From Theileria orientalis strain Shintoku (lineage: Eukaryota; Apicomplexa; Aconoidasida; Piroplasmida; Theileriidae), in NCBI RefSeq assembly GCF_000740895.1, contig NC_025262.1, forward strand, positions 736,001 through 800,000: a stretch of 64,000 bases of DNA, in the 5' to 3' direction. Position numbers and translations under genes: made by a program. Below, piece by piece: positions 34,401 to 42,573 of the stretch (within the stretch, counting starts at the first letter, position 1; each line of letters opens with the position of its first letter). The notes under the pieces were generated by a model that did not search any database, was not told the DNA's origin, and saw only the letters and a list, made by a program, of their open reading frames with translations.

Positions 34401-36418
34401 AAGACGACTCAGAAGGCACCTCGGACGGAAGGCAGATACTGCTGGACGACGAGGAGGAGCTGGCGCTGGACATGGACAACAAGATCGAAATGCTGATGAA
34501 GAAGGAGTCGCTGCACCTCTACTGGTACGTGGAGCTTAACAACAGCTTCACGAACCTGAGTCCGAACAGGAAGATGGAAGAACAAGTGAAAAACGGAGAC
34601 GTGCTGGTCTTCAACTTTAGGCCGACGGACGAAATGAGGAGGGAGATAGAGCTGGTGGAAAGAAAGACGACACTGAAGGAGGACTTTGAGCCGACGACGC
34701 CAGCAGTAAACCTGGACGGATTCAACAACTTCGTGCTATGCTCGACGGACAAGTACCTGGAAACGTATAACCTGGAACAGGACGACTCACTGAAGCAGTA
34801 CAGAGACCTGAGGAGCAAGTGGCTGGCGCAGAGAGAAGAGAAGGTGGAGCTGCACAAACTGTACACGCCGAGCATATACGACTACCCGAGCTTCGTGCAC
34901 TCGAGAATGAGTAACGTCAAGGTGGTCTTCAAGCTGTACGACCCTCTGGAGGCACTCGCCACGTGGAAAAACTGCATCAACGGGCCGGTTAACGCGAACC
35001 CAGGAGAAGGAACGGAAAGAGAAGGGAGTCGCTCAGGAGAGTTGCAGCAAGGAGAAGGAGATGGCGCAGGCGCAAACAGCGGAAAAAGTGGCGGAGCAAA
35101 CAAAGCAGCAAATATTGGAGCAAATAACGCAGCAACGCCAGTAGGAAACGGAGGAGCAAACAGCACAATGACGACGGCGAGAACGGAAAGGCAGAGGGAA
35201 GAAGGGCTCATAGATAAGCTGGAGATGACAGTGGACCTGAGGACACCCTGCAAACACGTGCTGAGGTACGTGAGCTGGGCACTGGGAGTGGACCCGTCCC
35301 ACGTGCTGGTCTTCAGCGGAGTGCCGCACACGCTCGAGGCGCAGACCTCGCACCTGCTCTCGCTCGACGACTTCTGCCACAAGGACCACTCGCTGGGATA
35401 CGCGCAGCAGTCGCTGATGGAGCTCTTCAACGTGCACAAGACGCCAGTGAGGAACCACAACAGCACGTACACGCGCTACGCGAACGCGGACTACAGGTAC
35501 GGGCACGAGAGCGCGATGGATGACGATGACATGGACTCGGACGGCTCAGGCTCGCACTCGACGCGCTACAACTTTAGGAGGCTGGAGTTCCGCACGAGCC
35601 ACGAGGGGCGCCACGAGAACGCGGAAGAGAACGTGGTGTACCTGGGCGTCCTCTTCGAGCCGTACTACCAGTGGAACTACAAGAGCAACCAGGAGAGCCT
35701 GAACGTGGTCGCGCAGGTGTTCAACGAAAAGGTGCAGGTGGTCGCGAGCCTCATGTGCAAGGTCCCGCTGAACTCGACCGTCAGGCAGCTCTGCAACCTC
35801 GTATCGCAGAACTACTACGACTTCCTCAACTCGCCCTACTCCTCGCAGAAGAGGGCGAGCTCGCAGAACCTGTTCAACTACCAGAAGAGGACGAGCCACT
35901 CGCGCTCGCAGCTCGCCATCGAGGAGGACGACGAGTGGCCCTCGCTCGTGCTCGTCGACGTGCTCGCGCACTCGTACACCGTGGTAGACCTGAGCTGGCG
36001 GATCAGCGAGCTCCCGCAGTACAGCACCGCCAAGTTCAGGAACCTCTTCTCGGCGCCGCTGCGCTTCGTGCCCAACTGGACGCCCGAGCAGCACGACCTC
36101 ATAGCGCAGAGCAAGCTCTGCCCCCTCACCGTCTACCACCAGACGCCGGAGAAGGTGGCCTTCGGGCACCCCTTCCAGGTCCTCGTCGCGCCCTCCTGGA
36201 GCTTCCTGCAGGTGAAGACGCACATTCGGAACACGCTGGACCTGCCCAAGCGCGAGTGGGACCGCTGGTCCTTCTACCAGCTGACTGGCGGGAACACGCG
36301 CGTGTGGAAGTCGAACGACGACCACCTCGACTGGGACAAGCCCGGGCTGAGCATTTTGGCCGAGCACCCGAGCACGACCTACCGGCCGCGGCACACCGGC
36401 GTGATGAGGATCACTTAG
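31469..36418 (+). CDS. USP7/HAUSP-like ubiquitin carboxyl-terminal hydrolase (MATH-USP-UBL)
   Basis: A single exon of 1649 residues. Residues about 55-180 form a MATH/TRAF-type domain (DWPENWICYGTRF, FNFSKTETDRGWQGIMSL). The USP catalytic domain follows: Cys box GFVGLQNHGATCYMNALLQS near residue 190, QQDSHELLKLLLDKMEE, VVIFLLKRFTFDLQTMD, and His box AVAVHHGSINSGHYYAF, so both catalytic residues are present. An acidic insertion of about 70 residues lies between the Cys box and the QQD motif. The C-terminal half matches the HAUSP/UBL layout (LYWYVELNN, VLVFNFRPTD, repeated ubiquitin-like folds). Such enzymes remove ubiquitin from nuclear regulators; the related Plasmodium UBP1 is linked to artemisinin response. 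Third-position GC rises sharply in the last 1.2 kb and generates long antisense shadow frames. Confidence 0.9.
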   Translation: MIVPLDSSEQLIPPVLPNEIELILKNFDDEVIFPISKALERGEQPNKIKEAFASTIYSDWKEIPNFKFRIMFFPVCPHAEPGPTLSHFKISAYVESMGKEDWPENWICYGTRFCIIIINPNEPHSSVFKRDSFNFSKTETDRGWQGIMSLAQIMENGFLNTKGDLVIRAGVYPVGAEADRSVKESPYSCREATGFVGLQNHGATCYMNALLQSLYSITKFRKAVYSLAFDLKDVMGEKSYQIIQKLAKTNTNLNYYDADNSMDVDTPYPESSSTTYRNGEEQKYVTQFDENELPAEGALGDFLDNLEEGDYCNLLLDEEEEETKVPCVGLALQNLFYMLKYSEDPPGCKELVRSFGWKLADLFTQQDSHELLKLLLDKMEEQMKGTSVEGSVKNIFEGEMETYIECIDIDYKSCRKETFEDIQLDVQGCSNIYESLDRLTAPELLAGENMYEAKGYGKQRANKGIRFLNFPPVVIFLLKRFTFDLQTMDTVKLNTRFEFYKEINLSKYIQQSSESTATAKEEPESRGSKGSQKGEEYEYELQAVAVHHGSINSGHYYAFTKSSSNWYRFDDETVTKASEYAVIDDNFGGEEQECYNYLTTNMNSHGMYNSINRFRKNKVYNAYILMYVLKSKKEEILGDVDMAREKYQMLRRCRTQSLLSSMRTRIRERLNRYIKLKIYTAGDFKGNTLLNQHYSTWPNKFVLTQDKSTNLTELLKYVNAELETSESEEGSNSMKNGKVTKASYLRKMKRNEENVDQNFYVLGFHEQFNRFVPLNDIRAMHKEPIQTLSQLVNLVRSEYYQHYDPTVYLLQATPAKNMTELEEMAKEKEEGKGIASRLKITPKANLEAFSPTSNGSGGIFTPTSGVFTASLLNPHATHTQQLMVFIKYYDIFSREATSNLKCINLSYLNPERNASQLLPMVLQPLMEMMSSNLVTKYRMRDLKNLTKAFTALYQSNGGSTQTQSPVSMRSEVKQEEEEDDSEGTSDGRQILLDDEEELALDMDNKIEMLMKKESLHLYWYVELNNSFTNLSPNRKMEEQVKNGDVLVFNFRPTDEMRREIELVERKTTLKEDFEPTTPAVNLDGFNNFVLCSTDKYLETYNLEQDDSLKQYRDLRSKWLAQREEKVELHKLYTPSIYDYPSFVHSRMSNVKVVFKLYDPLEALATWKNCINGPVNANPGEGTEREGSRSGELQQGEGDGAGANSGKSGGANKAANIGANNAATPVGNGGANSTMTTARTERQREEGLIDKLEMTVDLRTPCKHVLRYVSWALGVDPSHVLVFSGVPHTLEAQTSHLLSLDDFCHKDHSLGYAQQSLMELFNVHKTPVRNHNSTYTRYANADYRYGHESAMDDDDMDSDGSGSHSTRYNFRRLEFRTSHEGRHENAEENVVYLGVLFEPYYQWNYKSNQESLNVVAQVFNEKVQVVASLMCKVPLNSTVRQLCNLVSQNYYDFLNSPYSSQKRASSQNLFNYQKRTSHSRSQLAIEEDDEWPSLVLVDVLAHSYTVVDLSWRISELPQYSTAKFRNLFSAPLRFVPNWTPEQHDLIAQSKLCPLTVYHQTPEKVAFGHPFQVLVAPSWSFLQVKTHIRNTLDLPKREWDRWSFYQLTGGNTRVWKSNDDHLDWDKPGLSILAEHPSTTYRPRHTGVMRIT

Positions 36419-36946
36419 CGCGGCCTGCGCGCGCGGCCCCTGCGAGGCGCGGTGCGCCATCGTGCCCGAGATGTTTTTGTCCTTTGTTACTGTAAATTAT
36501 ATATAATATTTTGTCATAAGGTTGCCCGCGTCCACTCGCGTCGGATATAGTTATTAGTCTGTTTTTTATGTGTGTAATAGTATGTTTCTCCATGTGTGTG
36601 TAATAGTATGTTTAGGTATGTGTGTGAAATAGTATGTTTAGGTATGTGTGTGAAATAGTATGTTTAGGTATGTGTGTGAAATAGTCTGTTTAGCCATGTG
36701 TTTGAAATAGTATGCTGGTGTGGCAGTGAGTGTATGATTGTCTACGGGTAGTCTAATAGTATGTCGGTGTGTAATAGTATGATATGTTAGTACACGTTGG
36801 TGTTGGTCTTAGTGTAAACTGCTCTCCATACAAATGTGGTATTGGCACTGCATATCGACTCTGATAGAAAACACGTAACACGTATAGATATGGTACAAGT
36901 TAGCGGAGAGCACTGGTTTCAATGCGCGCAGTGCGGCGAAGGGGGG
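36419..36946. other. Convergent 3' intergenic region with minisatellite
   Basis: Both neighbours end here (USP7-like from the left, a giant unknown gene from the right), so it holds the two 3' untranslated regions. The main content is the tandem repeat at 36568-36719. The part after 36720 repeats the words ATAGTATG and GTGTG less regularly. No gene is evident. Confidence 0.6.
36568..36719 (+). repeat. 26-nt minisatellite, six copies
   Basis: Six head-to-tail units start at about 36568, 36592, 36618, 36644, 36670 and 36696. The central copies are 26 nt long, built from ATGTGTGTGAAATAGTATGT followed by TTAGGT; copies three and four are identical and the outer ones differ by small changes or a 2-nt deletion. 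The array sits between two convergent stop codons and is likely to vary in copy number. Confidence 0.92.
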
Positions 36947-39900
36947 CTAAAACGTCGTGTTCGACAGGTCGTGCTCAAACAGGAGACGCGTGCAGTCGAC
37001 CAGCTCGTCGGAGTGAGGACGCAGCCCGCGCTCGAGCCTGCGGTAAATCGCAGCCGCGAAGGCCGGGTCGAGCGCCTGGACGCTGTCCGCGACGAAGAAG
37101 AAGTTGTCGAAGGTCAGCGCCGCCATGAGCCGCTGCTTGAAGAGGTCAAAGCTGTCCACTGCGCTCAGGTCGACCTCGGGGGCGTGGCGGAAGACCGTCT
37201 CCAGGAACTTGACGACCTCGGGCGAGGCCGCGCCGTAGAGGCCGCCGAAGCGCTCCTTCAGCTCCGGGTAGACGGCCAGGAAGTTGCAGATGCACCTCCG
37301 CACCATGATCAGCCTGCTGTTGTTCACCTCCAGCCTCTCGCCCCCGTCGCTGACCGACGACAGCGACGAGATCGAGGTGTAGCTCGGGAAGCCTTTGGGC
37401 CCGTGCGAGGCCTGGCTCGACGGCGTGCCGAGCGCGTTCGCCGAGGTCAGGCTGTGGTAGAGCGTCTGCAGGAAGCGCTGGTACTTCTCCCGGTTGAGCA
37501 GAAAGAGCGGCTCCAGCTTCAAAAACGCCTGTATGTTGAAGTCGTCGAAGAAGATTTCAGTGTACACGCTGAACAGCACCTCCACGTACTCGTCCATCTC
37601 GTCGAACTGCTCACCGGGCCTACCACGGCTCAGGTCACTCGTTAACCCATCACCCGGTAACACATCACCTCCTAACCCAGTGCCACCAGGGACTAATCCG
37701 CCAACTAGCCCGGTGTTACCATGGTCTAATTCGCCCTGTAAAGCGTCGGCATTTATTGGTCCGAACAAATACTCCTGTATGTCGTCTGCTGACCCCTCCA
37801 CTTCCGGCTTCAGCCTACGTCCGTCGCGTGCCTCACTCGCGTAAAAGAGCGCCAGGTGCCTGTATATCTCCTTCACCAGCTCCAGGTTCACCGCCACGTG
37901 CGACGGTATTGTTTTGAACAGGTTCAGTCTGTACTCTCTGTTGTAGATGAAGGAGGGCGCCGAGATTGTTACGCCTTCCGGGAAGTCTCTGAAGAGCCCC
38001 AGGAAGAGCCGCACGCTCCGCGTCTTCGCCACCACCGCCTCAGGCCAGCCCGTGTTCACCAGGTACGGCTCGAGCTTTTCGAGGAACCTCCACGCGTGCC
38101 TCAGCTCGTTTTTGTTGAACACGTCCTGCATCTGCCTCAGGAACTCGCCGTTGCACACGTACGAGCAGCTTTCCATGAGCATCATGCACGCCGTCTCCGC
38201 GTCCACCGGCACCAGCCTCGACACTGTGATATCCCCCAGGTTCCGGTACTGCAGCAGCTCGTTGTCGCCCTCCAGGTCGTACAGACTCACGGGATGAAGC
38301 GCCGTGCCCTCGAAGTAGTTCATTATCGGCGGGAAGAGGCTCCTCTCAGGCCCGACCTGCTTCTTATGGTAGAACAGCTTATCCTTCAGCAGGTCGAGCT
38401 TGTTCGTCTTCTTCGCTATGTTCAGGAACTCGCCCTCCGCCTTCTCGATTGCTGCCGTTATGAAGCCCGTTGCTACGTTTGTTCCCAGCTTGTTAGCAAG
38501 TTTCCCTATCGACTGTCTCATTCCCGTCTTTTCACTTCTGTTAACGTCTAACATCGTGAGCACGCTTTTTCTAAAGTACGCGTCGTCGTACACTTCTTCC
38601 TGTGGTAATTCCTGCGCATTGCTGTAGTCAAACAGCTCGTTTACTTCCAAGTTTGCCATGTGCTCCTCTGCGTATCTGCTAGTTTCGTATTCCAGGTAAC
38701 TGGTTGCGTCTGCTACGTCCCCGTCTACCGAGCGTTGTCCCATGTCGCTTTGTAGCTGAAAGTACAGGTCTTCCATGAAATCCATATTCTCTTCTTCTCT
38801 TTCATCGCCCTCTTCTGCCGTGCCCGTCCTCATCAGGTGATTGTATATAAACGTCATCGACTTTGACAGGTGTGCCGACACGCACAGCTCTATCATGTTC
38901 GACACCATCTGCAGGTTCGATATCCCCAAGTACAAGATTACCAGCAAATTTACACACAGACCTGTCAGTGCTGTTTTGTTTCCTTCCAGTTCCAGGTACT
39001 GTTTTTCTTCCAAGTTAGTGTCCTCCGTTATGTCCGACAGGATGTTCACCAGACTCATGAGTGTGCTGCTCATGTCCTTCGGGCACAGATGCCCTATCAC
39101 CAACTTCAGGTCTTCAAACAGCTTCTTCGTGTACATTTTATTGGACAACATGTGCTCCAGTATACACTTAAACACCAACAACAGCACCTCGTCCCCTTTT
39201 TTACCATCACCTGATGCGGCTCTTCGTTTGCGGTGACACGGCATATTCACCACTTGGTTGTCAACCAACACTTGTATTACACGGCTACCTCCTTCTGTTT
39301 TCACCACTTCGCCTTCACACGCCTCCTTTACTTCTTCAACTGTTGCTGTTTTTGCCAAATCTACTTCTTCAACTTTTGCCATTTTTGCCAAATCTACTCG
39401 TTCTGCTTCTTTACCTTGCTCATTAAGCACTGACAGCAGCGTTCCTAACGCCCTGTCTATTAGGCTCGTCGAGTCGTAAAACTCATACTCCAGCTGCTGG
39501 TGCTTCTTCCTTCCCGTCAGGTTGTAGCATTCGAACAGCAGTATGCTCTTGTACACCCTCGAGAGCACCTCCAGCATGTTCAACTTGTCTGAACTTTCCT
39601 TCGCTTCTCCCATTCTCAGGTACTCTCTTACATTTGTGTTCGAGTTAACGTGGTTAACGTACAGGTCTATCACTGAGTATATTGTCATCGTCTCAAAGTA
39701 GCACTGCGTGCTGTAGAACTTCCTGTTCTCCGGCACGAACTTGCAGTGACTCACGAGCAGGTGGAACACGTTTATGTTGCACGACAGGTCCATTCTGTAC
39801 ACCACGTTAAAGACGCAGTCGAGGCTGTTGTTAACGAATCGCTCTTCTCTGCTTCCAGTTCCCTTTAACGTTTCCGTGTTTCTGTACCACAGTTGCAACT

Positions 39901-42433
39901 GCTGATTCAGGTAGTTCAGGTTACCCTTCGAGGCTATTGTGTAGAAGAACATGCTGCTGATGCTGTCCGAATCCGCGCTCGATATGTAGTTCGACAGGTT
40001 AATCAGTTCAAACATACAGTTTGAGAACTCAAGGGGGTCCAGAGCCAGGTCCATTATGAAGAGCAGTATCTTCTGAAGCAGCACAATCAGATGCTCCTCG
40101 CTCACCAGAGACAGCATCAGGTCCCTCGGCGTCACCATCAGCCCACTCGAGCCCTCCGCGTTGATCAGCGCCAGTATGTTCAGCAGCACTTCCACAAAGT
40201 CCAACTGGCAGTTGATGCAACTTACCAGCGTTTCTACGCTTAGTACCAGCTCCCCCTCACTAGCACTGCCATAGATGTTAACGGCACCACTGTAGTTGTT
40301 GCTTTTGGTAGCACCATAGTTGGTGGGAGCAGTGTCATCAGTGCTACTGTAAGCACTACCAGTACCCGTAACATCACGTGGGCGTTTACTGCTCCTTGCC
40401 ATGTTGGACACGAACTTCTTGTACCCCGAGTAGGCGCTGTTGCACACTTCCTCGTCCGCGCTAAAGTGCCTCAGCAGCCTGAAGAGCGTGTTTCTGGCGT
40501 CAAAGGCTTCCTCAGGGCTGTTGAAGCCTGGGTACGACGTTACAATGTTGAACGTCGACCTGATCAGGAAGTAGTTTTCCAGGAAGTTGTATTCGCAGGT
40601 CCCACTGTAGACGATTTGCACGAATATGCTGAAGAGCTTGTTTCTGAAGCCTGTCTCCAACAGCACTGACGACAGCGAGTACAGTATCTCGAAGGACCTC
40701 GTGTTCAACTGCTTCATGAACGACTCCGATATGCCACTCAAGTAGTCGCTCAACCCACTATTGTATGAACTCAGCAGCGAAGAGTAGAAATCTGCGAAAT
40801 CTTCGTTTAGCGGCACGTATTCGTTTTCAAATTCATCTCTGCTTGCGTCACAGTCGCCATGCACCTCCTCATCCCCGTTTCCTCCCCCAGCTCTGTCCAG
40901 TGTACTGGCCATATTCGCTACGATTGGTGAACTAACTACTCGGGCTGAACTCGTCAATCTTATTGGCGACTGCGACCTCGTTGTGTTCGGCGTGTTGCTC
41001 GTTCGCGTCGTGTTTAGCGACTCTGTTGCTGGGCTGATAAGCACGAAGAACGACCGCAGCTTGTTCGACAGGTTGCTAGTCTTACAGTGTAGGCAGAACC
41101 TGTACACCTTGTGCTTATCTTTGTACTCCTCGTCGCACTCGCACTCCTGGTTCGACTGCGAGACTTCGAACTCGCAGAAGAGGCTCAGCTTCTTGCTCGC
41201 CTTCAGGTCCAGGTACTCGAAAAAGGTCATCCTCTCGCCTCCCTCCGCGGCCGCCACCTCCTTGACTCCTATGTTCTTGTTTTCGCCGTAGCTCACGCTC
41301 GAGTTGAGCGACTTGTATATAAAATACTGCTTAATGATGAACTTAAGGAAGTTAAGCAGCTGCAGCTTACTTTCCATTCTTGGGGTCCTGTCGACGCTTC
41401 CCAGGAGCCTGTTCATGCTCTTTATGAACCTGATGAACAGGAAGTACGACGAGTTCGTGTACTTCACGATAAGGTATATTCTCCAGATGCACCAGTCGAC
41501 GAAGCTTAGCATCAAATTCTCCTCCGCGTAACCAACTTCTACTCCGACTTGGTCGTCGCTGTTTTCAAACAACACCGACTTGAAGACGTACTGGTACTCC
41601 TTGAACTCGAATGATATTGGTATGTAGCTCAGCAGCACCTTCCAGTTCCTTTTCAGGTGCGACCTGATGCACTGTTCATGGTTTTCCAGCAACGCTTTGT
41701 ATGCTTCTGGATTCCCCGTGAACAGTGTGTAGCACAGCAGTGCGAATATTTCTGAACAGTTCGCTTCTCTGTAAAACGACCACAGCAATGTCAAGCTTCC
41801 TCTCGAGTATTGATTGGATCCTCTATATTCTAATTGATCCGGGTCCCCTTCAAACAGCTTGTTTAACTCAGATTGGTCCACTTTAAATTTAGACGTTATT
41901 TCTCTAAATTTGTTATACTGCTTCACTCTTGGCTCGTATGTATTATCGTTTTTACTGGGCTTCAGCGGCACTTGCTTCACTTCTTCCGACAGCTTCATAC
42001 ATATTCTAATATATCCGTTGAATCTCCTTAGCAGAAAATTCAAAGAGGATAGGCATTCTCCACGCTTATCGTCCCAGTCGCTCTCCTCCATCGACTTCAA
42101 TCTACTTATTGCCTCTGTCAGATACACGTAGATTTTATACAAATTAATCTTAACGTCAGAACATGTTATGAATGCTTCGTTTCCCAGGCTATACACTGAC
42201 GCTACGTCAAGAATCCTAAAATTTTCACATTTGTAGTCATCGCTCGTGGCCTTTTGCGATATATCATCCTCCTTGTGCTCAATAGACCTACATTTGAGTG
42301 TGTTTGTAGGATATGGGTCGTATTGTATTGCGCTTTTGGCGAATTCGAGTGGGTTGCACAACGAATTTATTGTTTGCCTAAAGTTAAAGAGCCAAATTTT
42401 ATTCGATTCCTGAACATGACCTTCCATACTCAT
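36947..42433 (-). CDS. Unknown giant helical protein, 1828 residues, single exon
   Basis: One uninterrupted frame from the ATG at 42433 to the stop at 36947. Sequence character is almost wholly alpha-helical with Leu, Phe, Tyr and Cys at regular spacing, as in large scaffold proteins such as nuclear-pore inner-ring components, but no diagnostic motif lets me assign a family. There are three disordered insertions: about residues 490-560 (Ser/Thr/Arg/Pro), about 720-760 (Ser/Asn/Gly), and near 1620-1660 (Gly-rich with GGTGLGGDVLPGDG). A short internal repeat, RVDLAKMAKVEEVDLAKTAT, lies near residue 1030. A cysteine cluster around residues 455-480 (ECECDEEYK, FCLHCKTS) could bind metal. No signal peptide or membrane helix is seen. 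The GC-rich 5' and 3' coding parts differ from the AT-richer N-terminal 200 codons. Confidence 0.8.
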   Translation of the reverse strand: MSMEGHVQESNKIWLFNFRQTINSLCNPLEFAKSAIQYDPYPTNTLKCRSIEHKEDDISQKATSDDYKCENFRILDVASVYSLGNEAFITCSDVKINLYKIYVYLTEAISRLKSMEESDWDDKRGECLSSLNFLLRRFNGYIRICMKLSEEVKQVPLKPSKNDNTYEPRVKQYNKFREITSKFKVDQSELNKLFEGDPDQLEYRGSNQYSRGSLTLLWSFYREANCSEIFALLCYTLFTGNPEAYKALLENHEQCIRSHLKRNWKVLLSYIPISFEFKEYQYVFKSVLFENSDDQVGVEVGYAEENLMLSFVDWCIWRIYLIVKYTNSSYFLFIRFIKSMNRLLGSVDRTPRMESKLQLLNFLKFIIKQYFIYKSLNSSVSYGENKNIGVKEVAAAEGGERMTFFEYLDLKASKKLSLFCEFEVSQSNQECECDEEYKDKHKVYRFCLHCKTSNLSNKLRSFFVLISPATESLNTTRTSNTPNTTRSQSPIRLTSSARVVSSPIVANMASTLDRAGGGNGDEEVHGDCDASRDEFENEYVPLNEDFADFYSSLLSSYNSGLSDYLSGISESFMKQLNTRSFEILYSLSSVLLETGFRNKLFSIFVQIVYSGTCEYNFLENYFLIRSTFNIVTSYPGFNSPEEAFDARNTLFRLLRHFSADEEVCNSAYSGYKKFVSNMARSSKRPRDVTGTGSAYSSTDDTAPTNYGATKSNNYSGAVNIYGSASEGELVLSVETLVSCINCQLDFVEVLLNILALINAEGSSGLMVTPRDLMLSLVSEEHLIVLLQKILLFIMDLALDPLEFSNCMFELINLSNYISSADSDSISSMFFYTIASKGNLNYLNQQLQLWYRNTETLKGTGSREERFVNNSLDCVFNVVYRMDLSCNINVFHLLVSHCKFVPENRKFYSTQCYFETMTIYSVIDLYVNHVNSNTNVREYLRMGEAKESSDKLNMLEVLSRVYKSILLFECYNLTGRKKHQQLEYEFYDSTSLIDRALGTLLSVLNEQGKEAERVDLAKMAKVEEVDLAKTATVEEVKEACEGEVVKTEGGSRVIQVLVDNQVVNMPCHRKRRAASGDGKKGDEVLLLVFKCILEHMLSNKMYTKKLFEDLKLVIGHLCPKDMSSTLMSLVNILSDITEDTNLEEKQYLELEGNKTALTGLCVNLLVILYLGISNLQMVSNMIELCVSAHLSKSMTFIYNHLMRTGTAEEGDEREEENMDFMEDLYFQLQSDMGQRSVDGDVADATSYLEYETSRYAEEHMANLEVNELFDYSNAQELPQEEVYDDAYFRKSVLTMLDVNRSEKTGMRQSIGKLANKLGTNVATGFITAAIEKAEGEFLNIAKKTNKLDLLKDKLFYHKKQVGPERSLFPPIMNYFEGTALHPVSLYDLEGDNELLQYRNLGDITVSRLVPVDAETACMMLMESCSYVCNGEFLRQMQDVFNKNELRHAWRFLEKLEPYLVNTGWPEAVVAKTRSVRLFLGLFRDFPEGVTISAPSFIYNREYRLNLFKTIPSHVAVNLELVKEIYRHLALFYASEARDGRRLKPEVEGSADDIQEYLFGPINADALQGELDHGNTGLVGGLVPGGTGLGGDVLPGDGLTSDLSRGRPGEQFDEMDEYVEVLFSVYTEIFFDDFNIQAFLKLEPLFLLNREKYQRFLQTLYHSLTSANALGTPSSQASHGPKGFPSYTSISSLSSVSDGGERLEVNNSRLIMVRRCICNFLAVYPELKERFGGLYGAASPEVVKFLETVFRHAPEVDLSAVDSFDLFKQRLMAALTFDNFFFVADSVQALDPAFAAAIYRRLERGLRPHSDELVDCTRLLFEHDLSNTTF

Positions 42434-42573
42434 CTTTTTACATTTATTCTGTTATTGTCTGTTTCAAATGCTTTTTTGTGCTACTTTCCGTAAAACCTCT
42501 TAATGTGTGAGGGAACATACAATATATTACACAATAATTTTATTTTATACATTAAATTAAATTTATATTCAAA

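Noticed and set aside
35546..36495. Long open frames on both strands at the 3' end of the USP7-like gene
   Set aside because: They arise from high third-position GC; the plus-strand frame of the hydrolase continues through with recognisable ubiquitin-like folds, the others are Ala/Arg/Val-rich noise.
36568..36719. CRISPR-like regularly spaced repeats
   Set aside because: Units are directly adjacent with no unique spacers, and the genome is eukaryotic; it is a minisatellite.
36836..37645. Plus-strand open frame of 269 codons near the 3' end of the giant gene
   Set aside because: It is antisense to the giant 1828-residue gene, rich in Arg/Val/Glu with no motif, and explained by GC-ending codons.
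42434..42573. Bidirectional gene or RNA between the giant gene and PMS1
   Set aside because: Only about 140 bp of AT-rich DNA with no open frame or fold; it is a simple spacer.
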